NCBI GenBank assembly: GCA_947069175.1 | Contig: CAMTDV010000017.1 | Coordinates: forward strand, 48,059,137 to 48,123,136 | From: Scalesia atractyloides | Lineage: Eukaryota > Streptophyta > Magnoliopsida > Asterales > Asteraceae | Reading direction: 5' to 3' | DNA: 64,000 nucleotides | Part shown: piece after piece, positions 11,523-23,706 of the stretch | How positions within the stretch are numbered: position 1 is the stretch's first letter | How the letters are laid out: each line of letters opens with the position of its first letter | Position numbers and translations under genes: made by a program | Notes under the pieces: generated by a model | Seen by the model: the letters and a program-made list of their open reading frames with translations, nothing else | What the model was told of the DNA's origin: nothing | The model's database searches: none

Positions 11523-12672
11523 CCATTACCTTAGGATAATAGGTAGAATTGCCATGTTTGACCTAGTAGCATGTTTAAGTAACCGATTGACCAATCTTCG
11601 ACTTAAATGCTAAACTACTTGCCATGAATGCTTAAATGTGCCTTTCCTGAGGCTATTACAAAGTACACGCTTGGGAACGCTCGTGTCACACAAAACGAGT
11701 GATCAAGTCGAGATTAGGTGTGAAAACCGAGAACTCTCGACGAGATCATTCACTCCGCGCATACTCTATCGCACGAGATACCTTCGTTGAGTTAGGAGTG
11801 ACATCCGAACCTCGATGAAAATCTCCATTTCTATCTAGTAGAACGCCCGATGTGATCGGTGCGCGTAGCCACAACTAGGAACGACGTAGCTAAGTTAGGG
11901 GTGAAACCCGCATCTTAGTAACAAATTCCGCCTTTCGATTTTCAATCGCACCAAAGTCTTGATTATTCTGATGGTTTGGAACACGTAGTAACCGGAAGGA
12001 TAATGACGTTAGCCGCTTGTGGTGAGAGCATCTATCTATTAGGCCAAAATGTGGGTCCAAGTTCAAAGGATAGTCGAACCACTTTGGGTAGTCAACGTCT
12101 CAAAACCCATGACACTCCCAATTGATTTGAGCCTATATCGTCGATTTACGCATCATCGAGTTTACTATTAATTATGTGTTTAAATTTTGAGAATTTTTGC
12201 TTATTTGATTTCTCGCTTTATCGATTTATCGATTTATCGCATTTACGCTCCATCGAATATATGCACAATTGCACAGCTCTCGTAATCTAAAACGCTAATT
12301 AATACACCAACCAAACTAATCGCTTAACTCGCTTACGCCTATGAGGACACGTGTGTCTCATACGCGGTATCACTCGCCTATCTCGCTATTATATATCGCT
12401 TATTACACTTGTAACTCGCATCTTAAATTTGCACTACGCATGATTTATGAACTAAAGGTGAATACGTGCAAAATATGTGCTTACGTGCTTATGTGATTAA
12501 GTGCTTACGTGTTTACGTGATTACGTGTTTATGTGTTTATGTGCTTACGTGTTTATGTGCTTACGTGGATATGTGCTAATGTGTTTTTGTACCTTATATG
12601 AATGATAATGATAAATATTTAAACATAACTCTATTATAATCGAATCACATCTAATCTAAATCCTTTATGTAG
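11523..12672 (+). other. Gypsy A untranslated leader
   Basis: About 1.15 kb between PBS and gag. It contains degenerate repeats GTGCTTACGTG/GTGTTTATGTG at about 12470-12590. No gene seen. Confidence 0.7.
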
Positions 12673-13947
12673 ATGTCGTCAATCGGATCTCGTACTCGCC
12701 GCTCTGCTCAGCGCCATAGCGACAACAAGCGCATCGCTTCACTAGTCGCCAAACAAGTGGCAAAAGTCATCCCGCAAATCGTCTCGGAAATTCATGATGT
12801 GAGCAGTAACTCCTCGGTCGACTCGAAAACTGAAAACCCCAAGTCACGGTTCAGTTTCAAAAATTTCAAGGCTTGTGCACCTCTCGCCTTCACGGGCAAT
12901 GGTGAACCGACTGCTATGTTCCATTGGTTTGACGCCATTGAGGTCACCTTTAGGAAAAGTGGATGCCCCGATGACCTTCGCACGGTGAATGCTACAGGAG
13001 TCTTCCAGTCCCGTGCTCTGGTGGACTGCCGAAAGGAATAGGCGCGGTAATGATGAAGCCTATAACCTATCTTAGGAGGAACTAAAAGAAGTGATGATGA
13101 AGGAGTTCTGTCCTCGCACGAGATTCAAAAGCTCGAGAATGAGTTTTGGGGTATAAAGCAAGATGGTCCCGACAATGCTGGATTTACCGCTCGATTCAAG
13201 GTTTTGAGCATCATCTGTCCCAGCCAAGTTGATACCACTAAGAAAGCTATCAACAAGTATATCCATGGTCTACCCGAATGTGTCGCGAATTTTGTGAAAG
13301 TTGCTCGTACTACAACCATCGAGGAAACCTACATACTCGCCGCTGAGATCAATGATCAGCGAGTTCAAGATGGTTATTTCAAGAACCATGCGAAAGTTGC
13401 CAATCAAGCTGTCGCCAAATCAACTGCTGCAATCGAACCCTCCAGTGACCCGAAGGGAAAGCGTCAGGGATGCAAAAGAGGAAACCCTAGCAAGAACTAC
13501 GCTGCTGCTACATCGCTCAACTCTCAGCCTTACCAGGCTCCTGCTCAGGACGCACCCCCAACCAAACGTGCGTACACCGGTCCTCACCCACTATGCCCTA
13601 AGTGCACATACCATCACGTGGTGGGTGGAAACTGTAGTTTTTGCACAAACTGCAATATCTACGGTCACTTTACTGTTAGTTGTCGTACCGGTCCTCGCCA
13701 ACCAGCTCCTCAAGCGCCAGCACTACCAGCTCCTCAGCGTACTCCCCAGAACAACCAGCAACAAGCAGCAGCTCCAAAAGCACGTGTGTGTTACGTATGT
13801 GGTGATCCGAACCACTTTGCCAATGCCTGCCCAAACCGTACCGTCAAGCAAGAGCCTCAACAACAGCAGCAGCAAGCACAGCCTCAGCAACAACAACCTC
13901 AGGCTACGCGTGGAAGAGCTTTCAACCTGAATCACCGCCAGGCCTAG
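12673..13947 (+). pseudogene. Gypsy A gag
   Basis: Gag polyprotein starting MSSIGSRTRRSAQRHSDNKR at 12673. The capsid part carries FSFKNFKACAPLAFTGNGEP and AMFHWFDAIEVTFRKSGCPD. A frameshift near 13020 turns the conserved TWW region out of frame, and the frame is recovered by 13204 (KKAINKYIHGLPECVANFVK). The nucleocapsid has two CCHC knuckles, CTNCNIYGHFTVSC and CYVCGDPNHFANAC, followed by a poly-Gln tract and a stop at 13945-13947. Its domain order is the same as the gags of Gypsy B and the TR-GAG element, consistent with one clade. Not translatable as one protein. Confidence 0.9.
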
Positions 13948-14541
13948 AATGACAACAATGTTGTCAATGGTACGTTCCTCGTTAATGGTATTTATGCTTA
14001 ATGTTTATTTGATACTGGTGCCGCTAACTGTTTTGTATCATTAGAATTTGAAAACGTTTTAAAATGTAAGCGCGCTAAACTCCCAAAGACTTTCAATGTC
14101 GAAGTCGCCATCGGAAGAACCGTTACCGTTAACTCTGTCCTACGTGGTTGTAATCTCGATCTCAATAACCACATCTTCTCGATCAATCTCATACCTATGC
14201 AATTAGGTAGTTTCAATATCATAGTAGGCATGGATTTTCTTCGTGAAAATCATGCTGAAGTTGTTTGCTTTGATAAAATGATTTGGTTCCCTCTTCCAAA
14301 CGGTGATCAACTCCATGTTTACGGTGAAACTCCCTCAAAGAAGTTGATGCTTTTGTCATGTACTCGAGCACACAAATGCTTGCAAAAGCGATGTGTTGCT
14401 TTCCTCGCCCATATCGTGAACCAGGAGAAAGAAAATAAGACTTTCAAAGATGTTCCCGTTGTTTGTGAATTCCTAAATTCTTTCCCGATGATTTACCCAG
14501 TTTACCCCCTACTCGCGATGTTGAATTCTGTATCGATTTAG
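13948..14541 (+). pseudogene. Gypsy A aspartic protease region
   Basis: Retropepsin-type protease that would cut the polyprotein. The active-site motif is LFDTGAANCFVS, with DTG at 14011-14019, preceded in frame by a TAA near 13999. A second conserved stretch, FNIIVGMDFLRENHAEV, follows near 14212. The flap and C-terminal part run into a linker ending with a frameshift near 14500 before RT. The stops make it inactive. Confidence 0.85.
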
Positions 14542-15830
14542 TTCCCGGAGCTACTCCTGTTGCTAAAGCTCCCTATCGTCTCGCACCATCAGAAATGCGC
14601 GAGCTATCGAGCCAACTTCAAGAGCTTCTTGATAAAGGCTTCATACGCCCAAGCACTTCGCCATGGGGCGCACCTGTCCTTTTCGTGAAAAAGAAGGACG
14701 GATCGTTCCTTATGTGCATCGATTATCGTGAACTTAACAAACTCACGATAAAAAACCACTACCCTCTTCCTCGAATCGACGACTTATTTGATCAACTTCA
14801 AGGTGCTACTTGTTTCTCTAAGATTGATTAACGTTCTGGTTATCATCAGTTGCGTGTACTCGAAGAAGATATTCCGAAAACCGCCTTTCGTACCCGTTAT
14901 GGCCATTTCGAATTCGTGGTCATGCTCTTTGGTCTTACCAATGCACCCGCGGTCTTCATGGATTTGATGAACCGTGTGTGTAAATCTTTCTTAGATCGTT
15001 TCGTCATTGTGTTTATCGATGACATCCTTATCTATTCGAAGTCGAGAGACGAACACGTGCACCATCTCTGTTTAGTCCTCGAACTCCTCCAAGGTAATCG
15101 CCTTTATGCTAAGTTCTCCAAGTGTGAATTCTGGCTCGAAGAAGTCCAATTTCTAGGCCACATCGTCAATAGTCAAGGAATTCACATTGACCCTGCAAAG
15201 ATTGAAGTTGTCAAGAGTTGGATTACACCGAAGAATGCATCCAGAATCCGTTTATTTCTTGGATTGCCGGGTTACTACCGTCGATTCATCGCCGAATTTT
15301 CTAAAATCGTTATTCCGCTTACTGCTTTAACGCATAAAGACAAACCTTTCGTTTGGGATTCTAAACAAGAGGAAGCCTTTCAAACTCTCAAGCGTATGCT
15401 ATGTAACGCTCCCGTACTCGTTCTTCCCGACGGAAACGACGATTTCGTTGTTTATTGCGATGCCTCTAATCTTGGCCTTGGTTGTGTTCTCATGCAACGA
15501 GACAAGGTTATTGCGTATACATCTCGACAACTCAAGATCCACGAGAAGAATTACACAACCCATATCTCGAACTCGGTGCAGTCATTTTTGCATTAAAGAT
15601 ATGGCGACACTACCTTTACGGTACCAAGTGTACGGTCTTCACCGACCATAAGAGCTTACAACATATCTTTAACAAAAAAGAACTAAACATGCGCCAACGC
15701 AGATGGGTTGAACTTCTCAACGATTACGATTGTGAGATACGCTACCATCCCGGCAAAGCAAACGTCGTAGCCGATGCTCTAAGTCGACGAAGCTATGTGT
15801 ATAGTGTTCGTGACTCTCAAGCTTTGAATA
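14542..15830 (+). pseudogene. Gypsy A reverse transcriptase and RNase H
   Basis: RT copies the element RNA; RNase H removes it. Motifs in order are RPSTSPWGAPVLFVKKKDGS, CIDYRELNKLTIKNHYPLPR, SKID followed by a TAA (14829-14831) where the family has a Leu codon, and YHQLRV. The catalytic FIDD is at 15012-15023, and FLGHIVNSQGI and FLGLPGYYRRFI follow. RNase H has YCDASNLGLGCVLMQ, then a frameshift near 15560, then TVFTDHKSLQHIF and YHPGKANVVADALSR. FIDD in place of YVDD is normal for many plant gypsy elements. At least one nonsense and one frameshift mutation block translation. Confidence 0.93.
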
Positions 15831-16164
15831 ATCTTGAAATTCTTATTAGCTCTGCTCAATTCGCTTGTTTTAACGAGAACACCCTGCAAGAAGAAATGAA
15901 AAGTGGTGCCGAAACTCAGCTCGTTGTTAAACCTAATGGTATTTATTACTATCTCGATCGTATTTGGATTCCTACCCGTGATAATCTTCGTGAATTGCTA
16001 ATGACCAAAGCTCATAAATCTCGATATTCCATTCACCCCGGAGCCGATAAGATGTACCAGGACCTTCGTCCTAAGTACTGGTGGCCGGGAATGAAGAAGG
16101 ATATCGCCGTGTATGTCTCGAAGTGCTTAACTTGTTCGAAAGTTAAAGCGAACATCAAAGGCCC
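15831..16164 (+). pseudogene. Gypsy A integrase, N-terminal zinc-binding part
   Basis: The HHCC zinc-binding domain is visible as HKSRYSIHPGADKMYQDL ... YWWPGMKKDI ... CLTCSKVK. The frame then runs into the Copia D LTR at 16165. The interrupted protein resumes at 28140, after the second copy of the GGCCC target site. Confidence 0.9.
16160..16164 (+). other. Target-site duplication of Copia D, left copy
   Basis: GGCCC directly before the LTR, repeated at 28135-28139 directly after the second LTR. Confidence 0.93.
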
Positions 16165-16790
16165 TGTTGGGATTGAACTCTATGAAAGGAACAGATGATA
16201 TAAAGCCAAACAACACTATCCGAGCTTTGGTTCAACTATCAGAGGTTACATCCTCTGATGTACTTACACTGCTTTCCAGAAAGACTGCTCATCCTATCAT
16301 CTGCCTTCACAAAGCTTCAAGGTCTGCCAGAGTTAACAAGGACAGAGGATAGGAATCAGAGTTTAGTCATTAGCTTAGTTAATCAATGTAACAGTGCCAA
16401 GCACTGATAGTTAGTATAAGCAGTGTTTAGAGTTAGTTACATATTGTTTCCTGTCACTATCAACCCTGACGTCATCAAAGATGCTTAGAGGTTAGATAGT
16501 TAGTATAAATAGGCAACTCTTGTAACCTTTAAACTTGTCTCTTAAAAGATCAACTTTCGCATATCATCTTCTCTGCATTTTCTCATTACCAAACTGTAAT
16601 TGCAAAGGCTAAGGGGGAGTTTGTGAATCACATGCAAGTTAATTAACTTGAAAGCATGATGATGATGGAAACAAACGACCATTGCTTGTAGTAAAAGTTT
16701 TCCATCTTATTCCGCTGCAAATCTCTTTAATTCAATCATTTTCCATTTTTGAAACAAAAACTACAAGTAATTCAAACTCAGATCCTAACA
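16165..16790 (+). repeat. 5' LTR of Copia D
   Basis: 626 bp, TGTTGGGATTGAAC...GATCCTAACA. TATA-like TATAAATAGG is at about 16503-16512. The LTR carries several copies of a short ATCAGAGG/CCTCTGAT motif near 16240-16350 and 16485. Confidence 0.93.
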
Positions 16791-16792
16791 AT

Positions 16793-16804
16793 TGGTATCA
16801 GAGC
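16793..16804 (+). promoter_or_regulatory. Primer-binding site of Copia D
   Basis: TGGTATCAGAGC, initiator-Met tRNA complement, two bases after the LTR. Confidence 0.92.
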
Positions 16805-16952
16805 TTGATTCATCAAATTCGATCTAACAATCGATTTGGTTCGAACAGATCAGCTCTCATGCTATTCAGTTTGGTTTTTTTTGTTTGATATTTAGAGTTT
16901 TTATTACGTTCAAAGTTTTTAAAAACAAAATCTGAAAAAAAATCAACTGAAA

Positions 16953-19804
16953 ATGCCTCAAAACACACAGGATGCCAATTCTGGATCCTTGTTCAAACCG
17001 CCGATGCTCAAAAGAAATGAATATTTCATTTGGCAACGACGGATGGGTCACATCCTTGCTCAGCAAAACACCGGTTGCTGGAGATCTGTTGCTTATGGAC
17101 CTCACGTTCCAATGGTTACAAGCCCATAGGATCCAACCAAGCAAGTGCCAAAAAATCCTGAAAACTTTTCGGAGCAGGATTTCCAGAAAATTGAATTGGA
17201 TGCTAAGGCATTTAGCATAGTTGCTTCGGCCTTACCCAATGAAATTTATGCTGGTCTACTCCATTGCAATAATGCAAAGGAGTTATGGGATGCACTTAAG
17301 GAGCAATTTGGTGGGACTAAGGAAGTGATAGAAAGTAATAGAGAACTTCTAAATCAGCAGTATGAAACATTTTGTCACTTGAAAGGAGAGTCTCTAACAC
17401 AACAATTTGAACGTTACAGCTGTCTCATCAGTGAACTTAGACTGGTTAACATGGTTTTTCCTAATTCAACTATCAATAGTCATTTCCTTAGATCGTTACC
17501 AGATAAGTGGGAGACGGTAGCTTATGTAACGCGAAAATCTGTTGGGTTTAAAGAAATGTTGTTGACACAACTTCATGGGATACTCCTCACTTATGAGAGA
17601 GAGTTAAACCAGAAAACGAAGTTGCAAGATTCTGGAAAAATGACTAATGATTACTCATTGGGTAATACAGCTCTTTTTGGCCAAGAAGAGGGTTCTGGCA
17701 GCAGTAAGGACCAAAGTTATGATCACTGTATAGATATTACATCTGGTGGAAACTTTGGATCTGAAACATATGCACCCAACTATACTTTTACTGCTAATGG
17801 GGAAAGCCAAACCTCTGACAATCTATCCTTTGAGCTGAATGATTTACAATACATTGAACCTTCTGATCTTGAGGAAATGGATATTTTGCACCAACTGGCC
17901 CTATTGAGTGTTAGGGCTAGTAAATTTTATAAGAAAACTGGTAAAATTCCCAGGTTTGCATGGGGGGTTGAAGGTTGGGCTGGATAAATCAAAAGTCAAG
18001 TGTTATAAGTGTAATAGGCTAGGACACTCTGACAGAGAATGCAGGTCTCAAAGTTCTGGACCAATAGTGATCCACTGCTCCACAAATTCAATATGTTCAG
18101 GCACCATCTCATCATCAAGTGCTTGTTCAACAAGCACCCATTGTTACACAACCTGCTCAAACCACTGCTAGTCAAGCAGAGGTTGGTCAACAAAGCTTTT
18201 TCACACAAAGTTATGTTGACTGGAGCAGTTTGCCTGAGGATTTGACTGATGAAAACTTTGCTTTAATGGCCAAAAATGATGTTGAACAAGAATTTTGTTT
18301 AATGGCCTTAGAGACAATTGCTTAAGGTGTTGAATCTGTGAAGATAGTGTCAAAATCTGATGAAGTTCAAGTTTGTGATGAAACAGTGGTTTCAAGTGAA
18401 GAAAGAGAAAATGTTTTTGATAAGGAAAAGAACTCTCCTACTGACCCATGGAACATTGATGTGTGTGAAGATGAGTGTGATTGTGCTCTTATGGCTGCTA
18501 CAAAGGTATCACCTCAGATCCTTAAAGATCTATGTTCTGACAAATGCATCATTGCTTTTGCAAACATAAAAAAGGTGAATGAAAACCTGAGAAACAAAAT
18601 TTTAGAAGATGAACTTAATTTTGAAAAACTGATTAAAGAGTTAAAATCAAAGTTAAGTGAAAAAGATTCTAAAATGAGTAGCCTAAGACATGAATCAAGC
18701 ATAACCAAGGACCAACTCCAAACTATGGTAGAAAAATACCAAGTTTGTAAAAAAGAGTTAGAAGAAACCCAAAGCACTTGTGAAAAATGGATTGAGTCCT
18801 GCAAAGGTTATGAAATTATGCTTGATGCTCAGATCAAGAGCAACATTAAGTTTGGTGTAGGTTTTAGAGCCTATGACCAAAATGAGAAAAATGTTGCTGA
18901 AATTGATTATGGGATGGTTGAAGTTGTCCCTATAAGTTTGGCTGGTGAAGAGATAAAAATCACAGATAAAGCTGGAAACAAAATTGTTTTGGAAAAACCA
19001 GAGGTTTCAACAAAAGATAAAGAAATTGAAAAATATCAGTTTAAACCAACCTGGTCAGATGAATGTGATATCTTAGAGAACTTTAAGCCAATGGACTTCA
19101 CAACCACTGATGGTATTAAAGCCCCAAAAGCACTGGTGATCCCTATCAAAGATGTGCCAGCAAAGGTTACAACCACTGCTGAGAAAAAGTCTGATAGGAA
19201 AAGAAGAGTAAAGATTAAAAACTTGTTTTGTGAATTTTGTGAAAAGAGAAATCATGTGGCTGCAGATTGTTTTCTTTTAAAAACCTATGACATTAACAAA
19301 ACTTGTGTTATCAAAAACTCTTCAAAATGCACCATCTGCATCAAAACAAATCACTCAACTCAACTGTGTGCCTATCTCAAAAACTATGAACAAAAGGTAA
19401 AAGAGATCAAGGGAAAAGCACTTGAAAGAGAAAGTTCAAGTTCTATTGGAAATAAATCCAAGCAGAGTTTTGAACCAATTGAAACATCTGTTACAAAAGC
19501 GTTAACCAAAACCTCTGTTCAAAGAGAGGTGCAAGTGTCAGATCCCCCACCTTCAAACTCATTTCCAAGAGGGTATGGCCAACCTACTTATAAAAAGGTT
19601 CCTCATGCTTATGAAGGCTACAAAAAGCCTTCAAAGCAAAGAGTAAACAGGCACCCTTATGGATACAATCATCTGATAGGTAATGGTCAAGAGCAGATGT
19701 TACAAGAAAATTTCAAAACCACTGACCATTGTCCTAGACTTGAGGCTGGACCATCTGTGACCCCACCCAAAGCCATTTTGGCTTTGGAGACCAATCTTAA
19801 CTGA
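16953..19804 (+). pseudogene. Copia D gag (long, coiled-coil, three zinc knuckles)
   Basis: Gag starts at the ATG at 16953 (MPQNTQDANSGSLFKPPMLK). An in-frame TAG is at 17127-17129. The UBN2-like capsid block (KELWDALKEQFGGTKEVIES; LNQQYETFCHLKGES) runs to about 17950, where a G-run shifts the frame. A first CCHC knuckle, CYKCNRLGHSDREC, follows near 18000. After a Gln/Thr-rich linker and further breaks near 18170 and 18325, a 488-codon frame (18338-19804) has a long coiled coil (ENLRNKILEDELNFEKLIKE) and two more knuckles, CEFCEKRNHVAADC and CTICIKTNHSTQLC. It ends in TGA at 19802-19804, in the same frame as the following protease. Three knuckles plus a coiled coil are more than the usual single knuckle of Copia gag. 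Confidence 0.9.
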
Positions 19805-21097
19805 TCTATTTACTTAAATGTGCAGGGACCCTCTACTTGTCTTGATAGCTTATGGTATGTAGATAGTGGAGGTTCCAGGCACATGACAGGATGTAGAGCC
19901 CTTCTCAAGGACTTCATGGCTCATGGGGGGGTGATATATCTTTTGGTAATAACTCAAAGGGAAAGGTTTTTAGGATTTGGATCGGTTCTGGCTGGTAAAC
20001 TCAAGTTTGAAAATGTGAATTTGATTGACAATCTGAAGTTTAACCTGCTGAGTGTCTCACAAATGAGTGACAGAGGATATGGATCCTTCTTCACTAAGAA
20101 AACTTGTCAAATTGTGGGACCAGAGGTTGTTAAAAGAATTGATCAAATCATTGCTGAGAGCAAAGCATAACTCACTGCACACAGAAGTGGAAATGTGTAT
20201 GTGGTAGATATGCTAAAAGATAATCCTATGTCTGGGACATCTCTATTCTCAGTTGCTTCTAGCAAAGAGACTGACTTATGGCATAGAAGACTTGGACACA
20301 CAAATCTTAAAACTATCACCACACTCTCAAAACAAAGACTTGTAAGAGGCTTGCCTCACAAGCAATTTTCCTGTGATGAACATTGTGTTTCCTGTTTAAA
20401 AGGCAAACAACATAAAAGTTCTTTCAAATCAATTGAAGAGTCCAAAACAAGCCAGTGTTTACAACTGTTGCACATGGACTTGTTTGGCCCAGTGCAAATC
20501 ATGAGCTTAAAACACAAAAGGTATTGCCTAGTGATAGTTGATGATTTCTCTAGGTTTACATGGACCTTCTTTCTTCATTCTAAGGATGAAACTGCAAGCA
20601 TTTTGCAAAACTTTGTCAAACAAGTAGAAAAGCAATTTGATCTTCCAGTAAAAATCTTTAGAAGTGACAATGGAACAGAGTTTAAAAATAGGGAGTTGGA
20701 TGCTTTTTGTGAGTCAAAAGGAATTGTTAGACAATATAGCATTCCAAGAACTCCAGAACAAAATGGGGTGGTTGAAAGGAAAAACAGAACCTTAATTGAA
20801 TCAGCAAGAACTATGCTAGAAGATTCTGGTTTACCCCTGTCCTTTTGGGCAGAGGCTGTAAACACTGCTTGCTATGTTCAAAACAGAGTTTTGATTAACC
20901 CCAGGCATCAAAAGACTGCCTATGAGATCTTGTATAAAATCAAACCTCTGATTTCATATTTTAAAATTTTTGGTTGTCCATGTTTCATTTTGAGCTTAAA
21001 AGATTCCATATCTAAGTTTGCAGCCAAAAATCCACATTATGGTTATTTTCTGGGATACTCAACCACTGCCAAAGCCTACAGAGTTTTTAACTCTTAG
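19805..21097 (+). pseudogene. Copia D protease and integrase
   Basis: Protease has the Copia signature LWYVDSGGSRHMTG near 19850, where a Gly stands at the position that is usually Cys, with LLSVSQMSDRGY following. After a TAA at 20168-20170 in the same frame, the integrase zinc domain reads LWHRRLGHTN ... CVSCLKGKQH. The catalytic core has LLHMDLFGP, FRSDNGTEF and QNGVVERKNRT, giving the D, D and E residues. The conserved tail FGCPCFI and YFLGYS is followed by a frameshift near 21095. Integrase-before-RT order identifies Copia. Confidence 0.93.
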
Positions 21098-23236
21098 GAC
21101 AAAGTGTGTTGAAGAAACTTTGAATGTGAAGTTCAATGAACTATCATCACTGAAAATCCCAGCAAATCCTGCAGAGCTTTTTGATTTAGATAAATTCACA
21201 TTTGCTGATGTTTCTATCAAGCTAGACAATGCAGGTACACCACAATCATCTAAAGAAGATCAAGATCAAGGATATGACTGTGTGCTTCCACAAACAAAAG
21301 TCTATTCTTCAAACAGAGGATCAGGTGCTACAAGCTCTTGTGTAAACTCTGCCACTTTTGGGTCAATAGTGGTTGATCCTCAAACCTCTGCCAGTTCACA
21401 AAATCAAACATCTGTTAATAAAAGTTCTACATCTGGGCACCAAAATCATCAGAACGTTACCTCTATACCCCCAATACTACCACCACCATTCTCATCAGTG
21501 GCTGATACTTCAATTTCACCAGCAGAGGTTAGCTCAGATGATACACATTTGCAGCCATCACCTCAAAATGCTATTATTCCATACCAAGGTGATTTGATTT
21601 ATCTCAAAAGCCATCCAGCAGATCAAGTTATTGGCAACATCAAACCTGGGGTACTCACATGAAGCCAACCCCAAAATATTTGTCTTTTTGCTGGTTTTCT
21701 ATCACTCATACAGCCAGTCAAGTACCAAGAGGCACTAAAAGACAACAGCTGGGTAGAGGCCATGCAAGAAGAACTCCTTCAGTTCAAAAGACAACAAGTT
21801 TGGGAGCTTGTGCCACTGCCAAAAGATGTAAGTCCAATTGGCACAAAGTGGGTCTTCAAGAACAAAACTGATGAAAGGGGTATTGTTGTCAAAAACAAAG
21901 CAAGGCTCGTGGTTCAAGGCTACAGACAATAAGAAGGTATAGACTATGATGAGAGTTTTGCTCCTGTAGCAAGGTTGGAAGCTATTCGCTTGTTCTTAGC
22001 TTTTGCTGCTAACCACAACATAAAGGTGTTTCAAATGGATATAAAGAGTGCCTTTTTGTATGGAAAAATCAAAGAAGATGTGTATGTCTGTCAACCTCCA
22101 GGTTTTGAAGATGCATTCCATCCTGATCATGTCTACAAGCTCAACAAAGCATTGTATGGCTTGAAACAAGCACCAAGAGCCTGGTAGGAAACTCTATCCA
22201 CTTTTCTCTTATCAATAGGGTTTACTAGAGGCAAAATAGACAAAACCCTGTTTTTAAAATGGAAAGGAAAAGATTTGATGCTTGTCCAAATTTATGTGGA
22301 TGACATCATTTTTGGATCCACAAGCACTGCTATGTGTGAAGAGTTTCAAAGACTCAGGCAGCAGAGTTTGAGATGAGTGCAATGGGTGAGCTCCAATGTT
22401 TTCTTGGTCTTCAAGTTAATCAATTGCACAATGGTACATTTATCCATCAAAACAAGTATGTGAAAGAACTGCTTAAAAAGTTTGATATGGATGATCGTAA
22501 ACCATGTAGCACACCCATGGCAACCTCCAAGCTAGTCACCATTGATGGTAAAGATGACCTTGTTGATCAAACTCTTTATAGAAGCATGATTGGGTCTTTA
22601 TTGTACCTAACTGCATCAAGGCCAGACATCATGTTTGCAACATGTGTTTGTGCCAGATCACATGCATTACCTAGAAAGTCTGACCTTATTGCTGTAAAAA
22701 GGATATTCAGATACATAAAAGGTACCCCCACACTTGGTATCTGGTATCCAGCTAATGGGAATATTGAGCTTTCAGGTTTTTCAGATAGTGATTTTGTTGG
22801 GTGTAAAACTACAAGGAAGTCCACATCAGGAGGATGTCAATTCCTAGGTGATTGTCTAGTGTCTTGGCAAAGCAAAAAGCAGGTTGCAGTTTCAACATCC
22901 ACTGCTGAGGCAGAGTATATTGCTGCTGCTAGCTGCACTGCTCAACTCTTGTGGCTTCAAAACCAGTTGTTGGATTTTGGTATCATTGCACTAAAGACTC
23001 CACTCAAATTGGACAGTCAAGCTGCTGAAAATATCATCAAAAATCTAGTTTCTCATTCAACTACAAAGCACATTGACATCAGACATCACTTTGTGAGAGA
23101 TTGCTATGAAAAAGGTTTGATTTCTTTGCATCATGTCCATACTTCAGATCAATAGGCATATGTTTTAACCAAGGCATTTGGTACATCTACCTTTGAAAAA
23201 TTGATCTCAAGGCTTTGTATGCTAAACATGGATTAA
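21098..23236 (+). pseudogene. Copia D reverse transcriptase and RNase H
   Basis: A Ser/Thr-rich linker (21110-21660) leads to RT: YQEALKDNSWVEAMQEEL, SPIGTKWVFKNKTDERG, SFAPVARLEAIRLFLAF and KALYGLKQAPRAW. Stops are at 21660, about 21930 and 22186. The catalytic YVDD is at 22293-22304 (IYVDDIIFGSTS). A frameshift follows near 22360, then ECFLG-like LQCFLGLQVNQ. RNase H has SDSDFVGCKTTRKSTSG and STAEAEYIAAASC. A TAG near 23153 precedes the conserved VLTKAFGTSTFEKL tail, which ends at 23234-23236. Confidence 0.94.
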
Positions 23237-23706
23237 AAACAAGTTTTCTTGTAAATCCATGTGTACATAGCATCAAAATGTTTTCAGAAATTCACAAATT
23301 CCTTAAAAAATAGTTTAAAATTGAAATTCTTCAATAACTCTTCAAAAGTCTGATCACAACATTTGTTTGCTCAAAACCTCTGATAGGCTTTAAAATCTTA
23401 TCCACTGATACAGTGTATCCTCTGACTTCTATTTTTCACCTCTTCAAAACCACTGATGACTATCCTCTGATAGTGTTAACAAAATCAGTATTGTCCAAAC
23501 CACTGTCCTAAAACAGTGTTTTGCCACATCAACGGTTACTATCAGAGGTTACACGTGGCCAGATGTTAGCCATCCGATCTTGCAACAGATGCCACGTCAT
23601 GTTCACTTTTCCAAAACCCTTATAAAACCCCTGTTTTATCTCACCAGTGGTTACCCTAAACTGTGTCGATTTCAAAATCTCAAAACAGTTTTTTCTCTCA
23701 AACACC
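23237..23706 (+). other. Spacer between pol and extra ORF of Copia D
   Basis: About 470 bases with many direct and inverted copies of ATCCTCTGA/ATCAGAGG-like words, also frequent in the LTR. A TATA-like CTTATAAAACCCC at 23620-23632 lies about 80 bases before the ATG at 23707 and could be a promoter for the extra ORF (inference). No coding signal. Confidence 0.5.

Noticed and set aside
13301..13930. 209-codon frame overlapping gag
   Set aside because: Shadow of the gag frame (13204-13947), which carries the zinc knuckles.
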